Source: SH-MAG3 sp036374995 (lineage in GTDB: Bacteria; Gemmatimonadota; Gemmatimonadetes; Longimicrobiales; RSA9). From it: a DNA stretch of 50,615 bases. Positions within the stretch are counted from its first letter, which is position 1. Each line of letters opens with the position of its first letter. Made by a program: the position numbers and the translations under genes. Below, in pieces: positions 39,689 through 46,974 of this stretch. The notes beneath the pieces were generated by a model. The model made no database searches. It saw only the letters and a list, made by a program, of their open reading frames with translations, and was not told the DNA's origin. The stretch covers positions 1-50,615 of the forward strand of contig DASUSS010000044.1 in assembly GCA_036374995.1 (NCBI GenBank), in the 5' to 3' direction.

Positions 39689-39717
39689 TTGACCACCACA
39701 TCTAGGGGTTGTATCGT
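39689..39717 (+). promoter_or_regulatory. nrdJ promoter
   Basis: TTGACC (39689-39694), exactly 17 bp, then TATCGT (39712-39717). Transcription would start near 39724, leaving a leader of about 115 bases before the nrdJ ATG. I see no cobalamin riboswitch in that leader. Confidence 0.6.
39693..39708 (+). promoter_or_regulatory. NrdR box 1
   Basis: CCACCACATCTAGGGG resembles the 16-bp NrdR box (acaCwATATwTwGtgt-like, with the ACATCTAG core variant of high-GC bacteria). It lies inside the spacer of the nrdJ promoter, where a repressor would block RNA polymerase. Confidence 0.65.
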
Positions 39718-39724
39718 AGACGCC

Positions 39725-39740
39725 CCACGACATATTGGGT
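39725..39740 (+). promoter_or_regulatory. NrdR box 2
   Basis: CCACGACATATTGGGT repeats the pattern of box 1 exactly 32 bp downstream (three helical turns), the pair spacing typical of NrdR operators. It overlaps the predicted transcription start. Confidence 0.65.
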
Positions 39741-39840
39741 TTGCTGCTCGCTCGGAGCGGCGACTGGTCCGGACCACGGTTCGTCACGACGGCCCTCGCG
39801 CGGGTCGGCCTCAATGTTCAAGCTGCTCGAAGGAGACTCC

Positions 39841-42387
39841 ATGAGTGCACACCCTTCGCACGCCGCGGCCGCGGCAGACGTGCTGCCGGACGACCTGCCT
39901 GCCGCCGACCTGTCGGACAATGCGCGGATCGTCCTGGCGCGGCGCTACCTGAAGAAGGACGAAAAGGGTCGGCCGGTGGAGGAACCGGAGCAGATGTTCT
40001 GGCGGGTCGCGCGGGTGATCGCGGAGGAGGACGGGAAGTACGGTGCGAGCGAGGGCGCCGTGGATGCGCTGGCGCGGGAGTTCTACCGGCTGATGACGCG
40101 GCGGTTGTTCGAGCCGAACTCGCCGACGCTGATGAACGCGGGCCGGCCGCTGGGCCAGCTGTCCGCGTGCTTCGTGCTGCCGGTCGAGGATGCGCTGTCG
40201 AACGGCAGGAACGGGATCTACGACACGCTGCGTGCGATGGCGCTGGTGCATCAGTCGGGCGGTGGGACGGGTTTCGCGTTCAGCCGGCTGCGTCCGACGA
40301 ACGACACGGTGAAGTCGACCATGGGCGTGGCGAGCGGTCCCGTGTCGTTCATGCGGCTCTATGATGCATCGACGGAGGTGGTGAAGCAGGGCGGCACGCG
40401 GCGCGGCGCGAACATGGGCATACTGCGGGTGGACCATCCGGACATCCGCGAGTTCGTGACGTGCAAGCTGGACGTGACGCAGATCACGAACTTCAACATA
40501 TCGGTGGCGGTCACGGACGCGTTCATGGAGGCGGTGAAGGCGGGTGCGAAGTACGATCTGATCAGCCCGCGCAACGGCGAGGTGGTCGGTCAGGAGGACG
40601 CGCAGGAGATCTTCGACCTCATCGTGCACGGCGCGTGGGCGACGGGCGAGCCGGGCGTGTTCTTCGTTGACAGGGCGAACGCGTACAATCCGGTGCCGCA
40701 CATGGGCAGCTACGAGGCGACGAACCCGTGTGGCGAGCAGCCGCTGCTGCCGTACGATGTGTGCAACCTCGGGTCGGTGAACGTGGGCCTGTTCGTGCGC
40801 GGTGACGTGCCGGAGACGGCGCCGTGGCAGGATCGCGTGCACTGGGACGATCTGCGTCAGGTCGTGCATCTGGCGGTTCACTTTCTCGACAACGTCATCG
40901 ACGCGAACAACTACCCGCTGCCGGAGATCGAGGAGCTGGCGCAGCGGATCCGTCGTATCGGACTGGGCGTCATGGGTTACGCGGACCTGCTCGTGCGGCT
41001 GGGCGTGCAGTACAACAGCGAGGAGGGGATCGAGGTGGCGCGCGAGCTGATGCGCTTCATCGATGAGGAGAGCAAGCGCGCGAGCGAGCGGCTGGCCGAG
41101 ACGCGGGGCGTGTTCCCCGAGTGGGAGCGGAGCATCTGGGGTCCGGACGCGACGGCGTGGCGGGCGCCGAACGGAGAGCGCGTGCGGCCGGAGCGGCGGC
41201 TGCGCAACTGCAACGTGAACACGGTCGCGCCGACGGGGACGATCTCGATCTTCGCGGACTGTTCGGGCGGTATCGAGCCGCTGTTTGCGATCGCGTTCAT
41301 GCGCAATCAGGCGGGCGCGCTGATGCCGGATGTGAACCGTGACTTCGTGGCGGTGGCGCAGCGGCAGGGGTGGTACTCCGAGGAGCTGATGCAGCGGATC
41401 GCGGAGGAGGGTCACATCCACTTCGAGGAGGTGCCGAAGGAAGTGCAGCGTGTATTCGTGACGGCGCACGACGTGTCGCCGGAATGGCACATCCTGACGC
41501 AGGCGGCCTACCAGGAGTTCGTCGACAGTGCGATCTCGAAGACGTGCAACTTCCCGCGCGATGCGAGCGAGGAGCACGTGCGTCAGATCTATCTCATGGC
41601 GTACGATCTGAATTGCAAGGGCGTTACGGTGTATCGCGATGCATCGCGCCCGCAGCAGGTGCTGTCGACGGGCAGGACGGCGAAGGAAGTGAGCGGCGCC
41701 TCGGCCGGCACCTCGGCCGTGACCGACCTCGAAGCCCAGCTGGCCGATGCGCGCGAGCGGCTGCACCGCTCGGAGCATCGGATCGAGGAGCTGCGGCTGC
41801 AACTCGAGGATGCCGAGGCGCGGCTCCAGACCCGGCGGCACAAGCGGACGCGGCCGGCGGCGCTGAAGGGGTCGACGCGGCGGATGCCGTCGCCGCTCGG
41901 CGACCTGTACGTCACGGTGAACGAGGATGACGGCGGCAAGCCGTTCGAGGTGTTCGCGACGCTCGGCAAGGCGGGCGGTGCGGCCATGGCGGACGTCGAG
42001 GGTATCGGCCGGCTCATCTCGCTCGCACTGCGCAGCGGGATCCCGATCACGGACGTGATCCAGCAGCTGCGCGGCATCGCGTGCGATCGTGCGGTCGGTC
42101 TCGGGCCGAACAAGGTGCTGTCGGTGCCGGACGCGATCGCACAGGCGCTCGCGCAGCACATGCAGGAGAAGCTGGGAGTGCAGCAGGAGCTGCTGCCGCT
42201 CGGTGGCATCCCTGCGCCCGTGGCGACGCCGGCGCCGGCCGGGCAGGCGCAGCCGGAGGCGAAGTTCGATTTCGGCTACGACCCGGGCGAGACGTTCATC
42301 GGCACGTGCCCGGAATGCTCGTCGGGACTGCAGTTCATGGAGGGCTGCGTGAAGTGCCTGGCCTGCGGCTACAGCGAGTGCGGCTGA
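39841..42387 (+). CDS. nrdJ: Adenosylcobalamin-dependent (class II) ribonucleotide reductase
   Basis: 848-aa enzyme reducing ribonucleotides to deoxyribonucleotides with a B12-derived radical, so no separate radical-generating subunit is needed. The N-terminal domain has no ATP-cone. The redox Cys110 lies in LSACFVLP, and the active-site motif NPCGE (Asn295, Cys297, Glu299) is followed by YDVCNLGS. VAPTGTISIFADCSGGIEP and LTQAAYQEFVDSAISKT are barrel motifs. A coiled coil (about 628-668) leads to a TSCPD-type domain (YVTVNEDDGGKPFEVF) and a C-terminal zinc ribbon CPEC...CLAC. AAGGAG lies six to seven bases before ATG 39841. NrdR control is suggested by the upstream boxes. Confidence 0.95.
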   Translation: MSAHPSHAAAAADVLPDDLPAADLSDNARIVLARRYLKKDEKGRPVEEPEQMFWRVARVIAEEDGKYGASEGAVDALAREFYRLMTRRLFEPNSPTLMNAGRPLGQLSACFVLPVEDALSNGRNGIYDTLRAMALVHQSGGGTGFAFSRLRPTNDTVKSTMGVASGPVSFMRLYDASTEVVKQGGTRRGANMGILRVDHPDIREFVTCKLDVTQITNFNISVAVTDAFMEAVKAGAKYDLISPRNGEVVGQEDAQEIFDLIVHGAWATGEPGVFFVDRANAYNPVPHMGSYEATNPCGEQPLLPYDVCNLGSVNVGLFVRGDVPETAPWQDRVHWDDLRQVVHLAVHFLDNVIDANNYPLPEIEELAQRIRRIGLGVMGYADLLVRLGVQYNSEEGIEVARELMRFIDEESKRASERLAETRGVFPEWERSIWGPDATAWRAPNGERVRPERRLRNCNVNTVAPTGTISIFADCSGGIEPLFAIAFMRNQAGALMPDVNRDFVAVAQRQGWYSEELMQRIAEEGHIHFEEVPKEVQRVFVTAHDVSPEWHILTQAAYQEFVDSAISKTCNFPRDASEEHVRQIYLMAYDLNCKGVTVYRDASRPQQVLSTGRTAKEVSGASAGTSAVTDLEAQLADARERLHRSEHRIEELRLQLEDAEARLQTRRHKRTRPAALKGSTRRMPSPLGDLYVTVNEDDGGKPFEVFATLGKAGGAAMADVEGIGRLISLALRSGIPITDVIQQLRGIACDRAVGLGPNKVLSVPDAIAQALAQHMQEKLGVQQELLPLGGIPAPVATPAPAGQAQPEAKFDFGYDPGETFIGTCPECSSGLQFMEGCVKCLACGYSECG

Positions 42388-42499
42388 CCGGACGGTGACG
42401 TCATCGATGCCGGATCGGCGACGTGGCCGGTCCGGGTCCACCGCGATGACGCCGGGTGCGGCAGCCGAGGACGCGCGGAGCGGGCGTGTCCTGATGGCG

Positions 42500-42533
42500 G
42501 AAGAGGTGGTCGTGAGGGCGCGGCCGCCTCTTC
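42500..42533 (+). other. Hairpin just upstream of the flavoprotein gene
   Basis: GAAGAGGTGG (42500-42509) and CCGCCTCTTC (42524-42533) pair over 10 positions with one U-G wobble, 21 bases before the next start codon. It could end nrdJ transcripts or modulate translation of the next gene. No T-run. Confidence 0.35.
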
Positions 42534-42554
42534 TCGTTCACGCTCCGGGATGTC

Positions 42555-43802
42555 ATGCGTGACCGTGGACCGATCGTCATCGTGGGTGCCGGTGCCGCCG
42601 GCCTGATGGCCGCGATCTTCGCCGCGTCCGGCACGCAGCCAGTGCTGCTGCTGGAGCGGACGAAGGATGGCGGGCGCAAGATCATCATCAGCGGCGGCGG
42701 CCGCTGCAATGTTCTGCCATCGACGCTCTCGCCGGCTCAGTTCGTCAGCGCGTCCTCGTCCAACACACTCCGCAACATGCTGCTGTCGTGGCCGCTGCCG
42801 GAGCAGCGCCGCTTCTTCGAGCAGGACCTGGCCGTGCCGCTCGCACTGGAGCAGACATCCGGGAAGCTGTTTCCGGCATCCAATCGGGCGCGCGATGTAC
42901 GCGATGCGCTGGTCGCCGAGGCGCGGCGCCGCGGTGTGGAGATCCGCTTCGAGTGCAACGTGCGTGACGTCGTGCCGGTCGGACTGCACGCGTGGACCGT
43001 CCGGGTGGCCGACGGGACCTCGATCGACGCCGCGTGCGTCGTGCTCGCGACCGGCGGCCTCTCGGTGCCTGCCACGGGGAGTGATGGCACCGGACTCCGT
43101 GTGCTGGAGCGGCTCGGCCACACGATCCACGACACGTATCCGGCACTCACGCCACTCGTGTGTGAGCCGCCGCGGCACGCAGCGCTCGCGGGCGTATCGC
43201 TCCACGTGAAGCTGACGGCGCCGGTGATGAAGCGATCACACGAGACGGAAGGCGGGTTCCTGTTCACGCACCGCGGCTACAGCGGTCCCGCCGTGCTCGA
43301 CATTTCTCACCTGGCCGTGCGCTCGCAGCGACCCGGACATCGGCGTCAGCCGATCTACGTGCAGTGGACGGAGCTGGATGCGGATGCGTGGGATACGGCA
43401 CTGCGTGAAGGCGGCGGTGGGCGGGTGGGCCCGCTCGTGCGGCGACACGTGCCGGCGCGTCTGGCGGACATGCTCATGGAGGAGGCAGCGGTCGATCCCG
43501 AGCGCGCGCTCGCCGAGCTCAGGCGCGACGAGCGCAGCCGACTGGTCGCGGTGCTCACCCGCTATCCACTGCCGTGGACCGGCGATGAGGGCTACCGCAA
43601 GGCCGAAGTCACCGGCGGCGGTGCTGCACTCGCCGAGTTCGATTCGCGCACCATGGAGTCACGCAGCCACCACGGCCTGTTCGTATGCGGCGAGGCGCTC
43701 GACGCGTTCGGCCCGATCGGCGGCTACAACTTCGCCTGGGCCTGGGCGACGGGGCGTGCCGCGGGAATCGGTGCGGCGCGGGCACTGGACACCTCCGGCT
43801 AG
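42555..43802 (+). CDS. HI0933-family FAD-dependent oxidoreductase
   Basis: 415-aa cytoplasmic flavoprotein of the BaiN/HI0933 family. The FAD dinucleotide motif is VIVGAGAAGLMAAI at the N-terminus. The family signature GGRKIIISGGGRCNV follows, then VVLATGGLSVPATGSDGTG, the FTHRGYSGPAVLDIS region and a C-terminal CGEALDAFGPIGGYNFAWAWATG that closes the FAD site. The length is normal. Members reduce unknown substrates; the gut enzyme BaiN acts on bile acid derivatives, which is not expected here. It is separated from nrdJ by 167 bp holding only a hairpin and no clear promoter, so read-through is possible. Confidence 0.9.
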   Translation: MRDRGPIVIVGAGAAGLMAAIFAASGTQPVLLLERTKDGGRKIIISGGGRCNVLPSTLSPAQFVSASSSNTLRNMLLSWPLPEQRRFFEQDLAVPLALEQTSGKLFPASNRARDVRDALVAEARRRGVEIRFECNVRDVVPVGLHAWTVRVADGTSIDAACVVLATGGLSVPATGSDGTGLRVLERLGHTIHDTYPALTPLVCEPPRHAALAGVSLHVKLTAPVMKRSHETEGGFLFTHRGYSGPAVLDISHLAVRSQRPGHRRQPIYVQWTELDADAWDTALREGGGGRVGPLVRRHVPARLADMLMEEAAVDPERALAELRRDERSRLVAVLTRYPLPWTGDEGYRKAEVTGGGAALAEFDSRTMESRSHHGLFVCGEALDAFGPIGGYNFAWAWATGRAAGIGAARALDTSG

Positions 43803-43817
43803 TGCCCGCCGCGCATC

Positions 43818-45308
43818 TCAATAGCGCGCCGGCGCAGCGGCCGCAGCCGCGACCGCCGTGCGAATGAAGTCGCGGACGTGCTGGTTCGCGGCCGCCAGAT
43901 CCTCGCGCCGCAGGTACATCATGTGTCCGCTGCGGTAGGCGTGGAAGCGCATCCGGTCCTGGAGCCGGCCGGCCGGGTCCATGTTCCACATCGTGTACTT
44001 CGCACCGAAATAGTCCGTACCGCCGTCGAAGTAACCGGACTGCACGAAGAGGTGCAGGAACGGGTTCTCCGCCATGGCCGCGCGCAGGTCCTCGCCCGTC
44101 GTGTCACCGGATCGGTTCCACGGGTTGACCGGACCGAAGATCCAGTACTGGAGGTCGGTCTCGTATCCGAGCACATCGCGCAGGTAGTAGTTGATGGCCG
44201 GTGTGAACGCGTGATTCCAGGACGTGAGTGCGGGATCGTAGTCGTAGCGCTCGCCGGCATTCGCGCGGTCGACGCCGCGGTAGCGGGAGTCGAGGCGTCC
44301 GACCGTGAGGCCGCGGTCGCGGAGCAGCTCCTTCCAGAAGAAGCTCGTCGGCACGGCGAGGTTGTGGTCGAGCACGACATCGGCGGACAGTCCGGCATAG
44401 CGGGCGACGCGTTCGGCGACGCTGCGCCGCTGCTCGTCGCCGAGCGAGCCGCCGCGGGCGATGGCGGGAATGAGCTGATCGACCGTGAACTGCTCGACCT
44501 CCGGCAGCAGCTGCTCGAGATCGCGGCTCTGGAGCTCGGGTGCGAGTGCGCCGTGATACCAGGCGGTCGCGGCATAGTACGGCAGGGTCAGTGCGGCGCC
44601 GGCCGGGCCATCCCGCGAGATTCCGAGCACGGTCGGCGAGACGAGGACCACGCCGTTGAAGTACATCCAGTGCGAGGCCTGGAGCCGGCGCGCGAGGCCG
44701 GAGACGCGGTTCGTGCCGTAGCTCTCCCCGATCAGGAATTTCGGGGATGTCCACCGGCTGTGTCTCGAGACGAACATGTCGATCCAGCGGGCGAGGTAGG
44801 CGATGTCCTCGTTGACGCCGAAGAACTGGTTCCGCTCCGCATCGCCGACGATGCGGGAGAAGCCGGTATTGACGGGGTCGACGTAGACGATGTCCGCGAT
44901 GTCGAGAATGCTGTTCGGGTTGTCGCGCACGCCGTACGGCTGTACGGGAAAGCCCTCGTCGTCGATGTTGAGGAACCGCGGGCCGGTGTAGCCGATGTGC
45001 ATCCACACGGATGCGGACCCGGGACCGCCGTTGAACGAGATGACGAGAGGCCGCTGCGCCCGGTCGCGTACGTCACTGCGCTCGTAGTAGACATAGAAGA
45101 GCGTGGCGATCGGTTCGCCGGCCGTGCTGAGCACCGGCTGGTGTCCCGCTGTTGCACGATAGGGAACGCGCTGTCCGCCGATCGTGACGGTGTGATCCGT
45201 CGTGATGGACGTATCGAGCGGTGCGGTGAGCGACTGCGCACGCAGCGGCGCGGACAGCGCGGCGAACAGCAGGAACGCAGCAGCAGTGCGTGGTGCGGTA
45301 CGGAGCAT
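43818..45308 (-). CDS. Exported S10-family serine carboxypeptidase-like protein
   Basis: 496-aa protein with a Sec signal peptide (cleavage near LRAQS) and the serine carboxypeptidase alpha/beta-hydrolase fold. Diagnostic are FNGGPGSASVWMH (oxyanion region), VDPVNTGFSR, the nucleophile motif IGESYGTNR with Ser196, and a late His462 in RSGHMMY. The catalytic Asp is probably in the preceding SGYFDGGTDYF. It would remove C-terminal residues from peptides outside the cytoplasm. Two adjacent ATGs exist; the second (45308) lies five bases from GGAGG and is preferred. Convergent with the flavoprotein gene, 15 bases away. Confidence 0.9.
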   Translation of the reverse strand: MLRTAPRTAAAFLLFAALSAPLRAQSLTAPLDTSITTDHTVTIGGQRVPYRATAGHQPVLSTAGEPIATLFYVYYERSDVRDRAQRPLVISFNGGPGSASVWMHIGYTGPRFLNIDDEGFPVQPYGVRDNPNSILDIADIVYVDPVNTGFSRIVGDAERNQFFGVNEDIAYLARWIDMFVSRHSRWTSPKFLIGESYGTNRVSGLARRLQASHWMYFNGVVLVSPTVLGISRDGPAGAALTLPYYAATAWYHGALAPELQSRDLEQLLPEVEQFTVDQLIPAIARGGSLGDEQRRSVAERVARYAGLSADVVLDHNLAVPTSFFWKELLRDRGLTVGRLDSRYRGVDRANAGERYDYDPALTSWNHAFTPAINYYLRDVLGYETDLQYWIFGPVNPWNRSGDTTGEDLRAAMAENPFLHLFVQSGYFDGGTDYFGAKYTMWNMDPAGRLQDRMRFHAYRSGHMMYLRREDLAAANQHVRDFIRTAVAAAAAAPARY

Positions 45309-45457
45309 CATCACCTCCGTGAGTCGAATCGTGTGGAGCCGGCTGGAGAACCTGAGCCGGTCGCGCCGCGCGGTCAAGCAGGAACGCGTCCGGTCTGGCG
45401 CCGCGGCGGACTGCGGCCTCATCCTACGGCCGGTCGGAACCAGGATCGGGAGGGCGA

Positions 45458-45853
45458 GTGCAGAGGAGCGGGGGCCGTCCGGGCTGGCAGCAACTGGACA
45501 TCGATGGATTCGAGATCCTCGTCGGTCGCAGTGCGCGCGACAACGACGAGCTCACGTTCCGTGTGGCGCGGCCGCGTGATCTCTGGCTGCACGCATCGGG
45601 ACACGCCGGCAGCCACGTCGTGATCCGCGCGCCGGAGGGAGGCGAGGACATACCGCGGGACGTCATCGACCGCGCGGCGGCGTATGCCGCATGGCACTCG
45701 AAGGCGCGCAACGCGCGCGGCAAGGTGGAGGTTCACGTCTGCCGCGCGGCCGATGTACGGAAGCCGCACGGCGCGCCCGCGGGCACTGTCGAGCTGCGGC
45801 GCTACGACGTCGTGCGCGTCTACCCGCGCGAGATCGCGAGCCGCACGGAATAA
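45458..45853 (+). CDS. Stand-alone NFACT-R (DUF814) domain protein
   Basis: 131-aa protein made only of the RNA-binding NFACT-R domain normally found at the C-terminus of RqcH/Tae2/NEMF, which bind 50S subunits and tRNA in ribosome rescue. The family pattern is clear: FEILVGRSARDNDELTF, DLWLHASGHAGSHVVIR, then AAAYAAWHSKARNARGKVEV and VRKPHGAPAGTVELRR. The DR-type and coiled-coil parts of RqcH are absent. The start is GTG with a strong GGGAGG site. It overlaps the convergent lipoprotein gene by 34 bp. Confidence 0.85.
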   Translation: MQRSGGRPGWQQLDIDGFEILVGRSARDNDELTFRVARPRDLWLHASGHAGSHVVIRAPEGGEDIPRDVIDRAAAYAAWHSKARNARGKVEVHVCRAADVRKPHGAPAGTVELRRYDVVRVYPREIASRTE

Positions 45854-46242
45854 TGCCGCGGCTGAATCGTGTCGGGCTCGCTGCGCTGCGGCGCGACATC
45901 GACGAGGTCGATGCGGTATCCGTCGAACGTCGCCGCGCGCGGCTCCAGGTTCGTGTGCAGCTCGAGCGGCTGCCAGGCGGACTCGGCCGCGGCGGCATCC
46001 AGTCGGATCTGCGCATCGCCGGCCCAGACACACTGCACGTTGATGGGACAGCGACTGTCGGACTCGACACTGCGGAACAGAAGCCGAACGACATTGTCCA
46101 CCACGGCGGACTCGCCCACTCTCAGCACGACCGTATCTCCCGCGGCGACGTGCCGTGGAGCATCCGTGATCTCCACCGGTTCGGTCGCGCGGCCGCAGGC
46201 CGCGGCGCCGAGCAGGGCGGCAGCAGCGATCCAGCTCCTCAT
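45820..46242 (-). CDS. Small lipoprotein with SRCP...CVWAG motif
   Basis: 140-aa predicted lipoprotein with signal peptide and lipobox GAAAC (Cys16). The mature part has GDTVVLRVGESAVV and the pattern DSRCPINVQCVWAGDAQIRL, with two cysteines that probably form a disulfide. I have seen this motif in many bacterial hypothetical lipoproteins but know no function. ATG 46242 has GGAGG five bases upstream; the longer frame to 46284 lacks one. The 3' end overlaps the NFACT-R gene by 34 bp. Confidence 0.75.
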   Translation of the reverse strand: MRSWIAAAALLGAAACGRATEPVEITDAPRHVAAGDTVVLRVGESAVVDNVVRLLFRSVESDSRCPINVQCVWAGDAQIRLDAAAAESAWQPLELHTNLEPRAATFDGYRIDLVDVAPQRSEPDTIQPRHYSVRLAISRG

Positions 46243-46319
46243 GGTTCCTCCAGTGCGATGAGCCCGGGTAATGGTACCAGTCACGGCGCTCCCGTGTGCC
46301 CCGGCGGCCCGGCGGCCGC

Positions 46320-46778
46320 ATGATCGACCGTGAGCGCTTCCGCGATGCCCTGGCCGGCTGGGCGAGCGGCGTGACCGTCATCGCATACAGGACGGATGAG
46401 CGGGTGGTCGCCACAACAGTCTCCGCGTTCACGTCCCTGTCGGCGGCGCCCCCGCTCGTCCTGATCGCGCTCGGACCGAACGCGACCGTGCGGCCGTTCC
46501 TCCAGGCCGGCCGCCGCTTCACGGTCAACATCCTGGCCGCGGAGCAGCACCGTCTGGCAACGATCTACGCGGACCCGTTCCCGGTCGGACCGGACCCGTT
46601 TCCGCCGTCCGGTGAGCCGGTGATCGCGGGCGCCCTCGCGTCTCTCCAGTGCACGGTCGAGCGGGTCGAGGAGGGCGGAGACCATGCCGTCGTGATTGCC
46701 GCCGTCGACAGCGCGGCATGGCGTGACGGCGCGCCGCTCATACGGTACCGGCGGAAGTATCATACGCTGGATGGCTGA
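46320..46778 (+). CDS. Flavin reductase-like FMN-binding protein
   Basis: 152-aa cytoplasmic protein of the flavin reductase domain family (split-barrel fold), as in HpaC-type reductases that supply FMNH2 or FADH2 to monooxygenases. The N-terminal RERFRDALAGWASGVTVIAYR, the VATTVSAFTSLSAAPPLVLIAL strand-loop and RRFTVNILAAEQ are the typical features; the C-terminus PLIRYRRKYHTL is also standard. No monooxygenase partner is nearby. The ATG at 46320 lacks a good ribosome site; a GTG 24 bases upstream is the alternative. Confidence 0.85.
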   Translation: MIDRERFRDALAGWASGVTVIAYRTDERVVATTVSAFTSLSAAPPLVLIALGPNATVRPFLQAGRRFTVNILAAEQHRLATIYADPFPVGPDPFPPSGEPVIAGALASLQCTVERVEEGGDHAVVIAAVDSAAWRDGAPLIRYRRKYHTLDG

Positions 46779-46879
46779 CGCCGTCCCCGCAATCGACGGA
46801 GCGGGCTGCGTTGCACCCGAGCCGTGGATTCCCGTATCGACGGCGTCGTGTCCGCACGTATCCGGGAGCTCGCCTTCCA

Positions 46880-46908
46880 TTGTCGGCCCGAAGCGGGCGG
46901 CCTATCTT
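46880..46908 (+). promoter_or_regulatory. Promoter of the BNR-repeat protein gene
   Basis: TTGTCG (46880-46885), exactly 17 bp, then TATCTT (46903-46908). The expected start near 46915 leaves a leader of about 60 bases before GTG 46975. The rest of the 196-bp gap shows nothing else. Confidence 0.55.
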
Positions 46909-46974
46909 CACGCCGTCCCCCGATCCATCCGTTGACCCGACCGCGTCCGTCATCACCCGCACCCCCGAACGACC

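Noticed and set aside
39741..39840. Cobalamin riboswitch in the nrdJ leader
   Set aside because: I looked for a B12-box-like conserved element and long leader structure and found neither; the leader is only about 115 bases.
39811..42441. 876-codon minus-strand frame opposite nrdJ
   Set aside because: Shadow of a highly conserved gene, His/Arg-rich without domain features.
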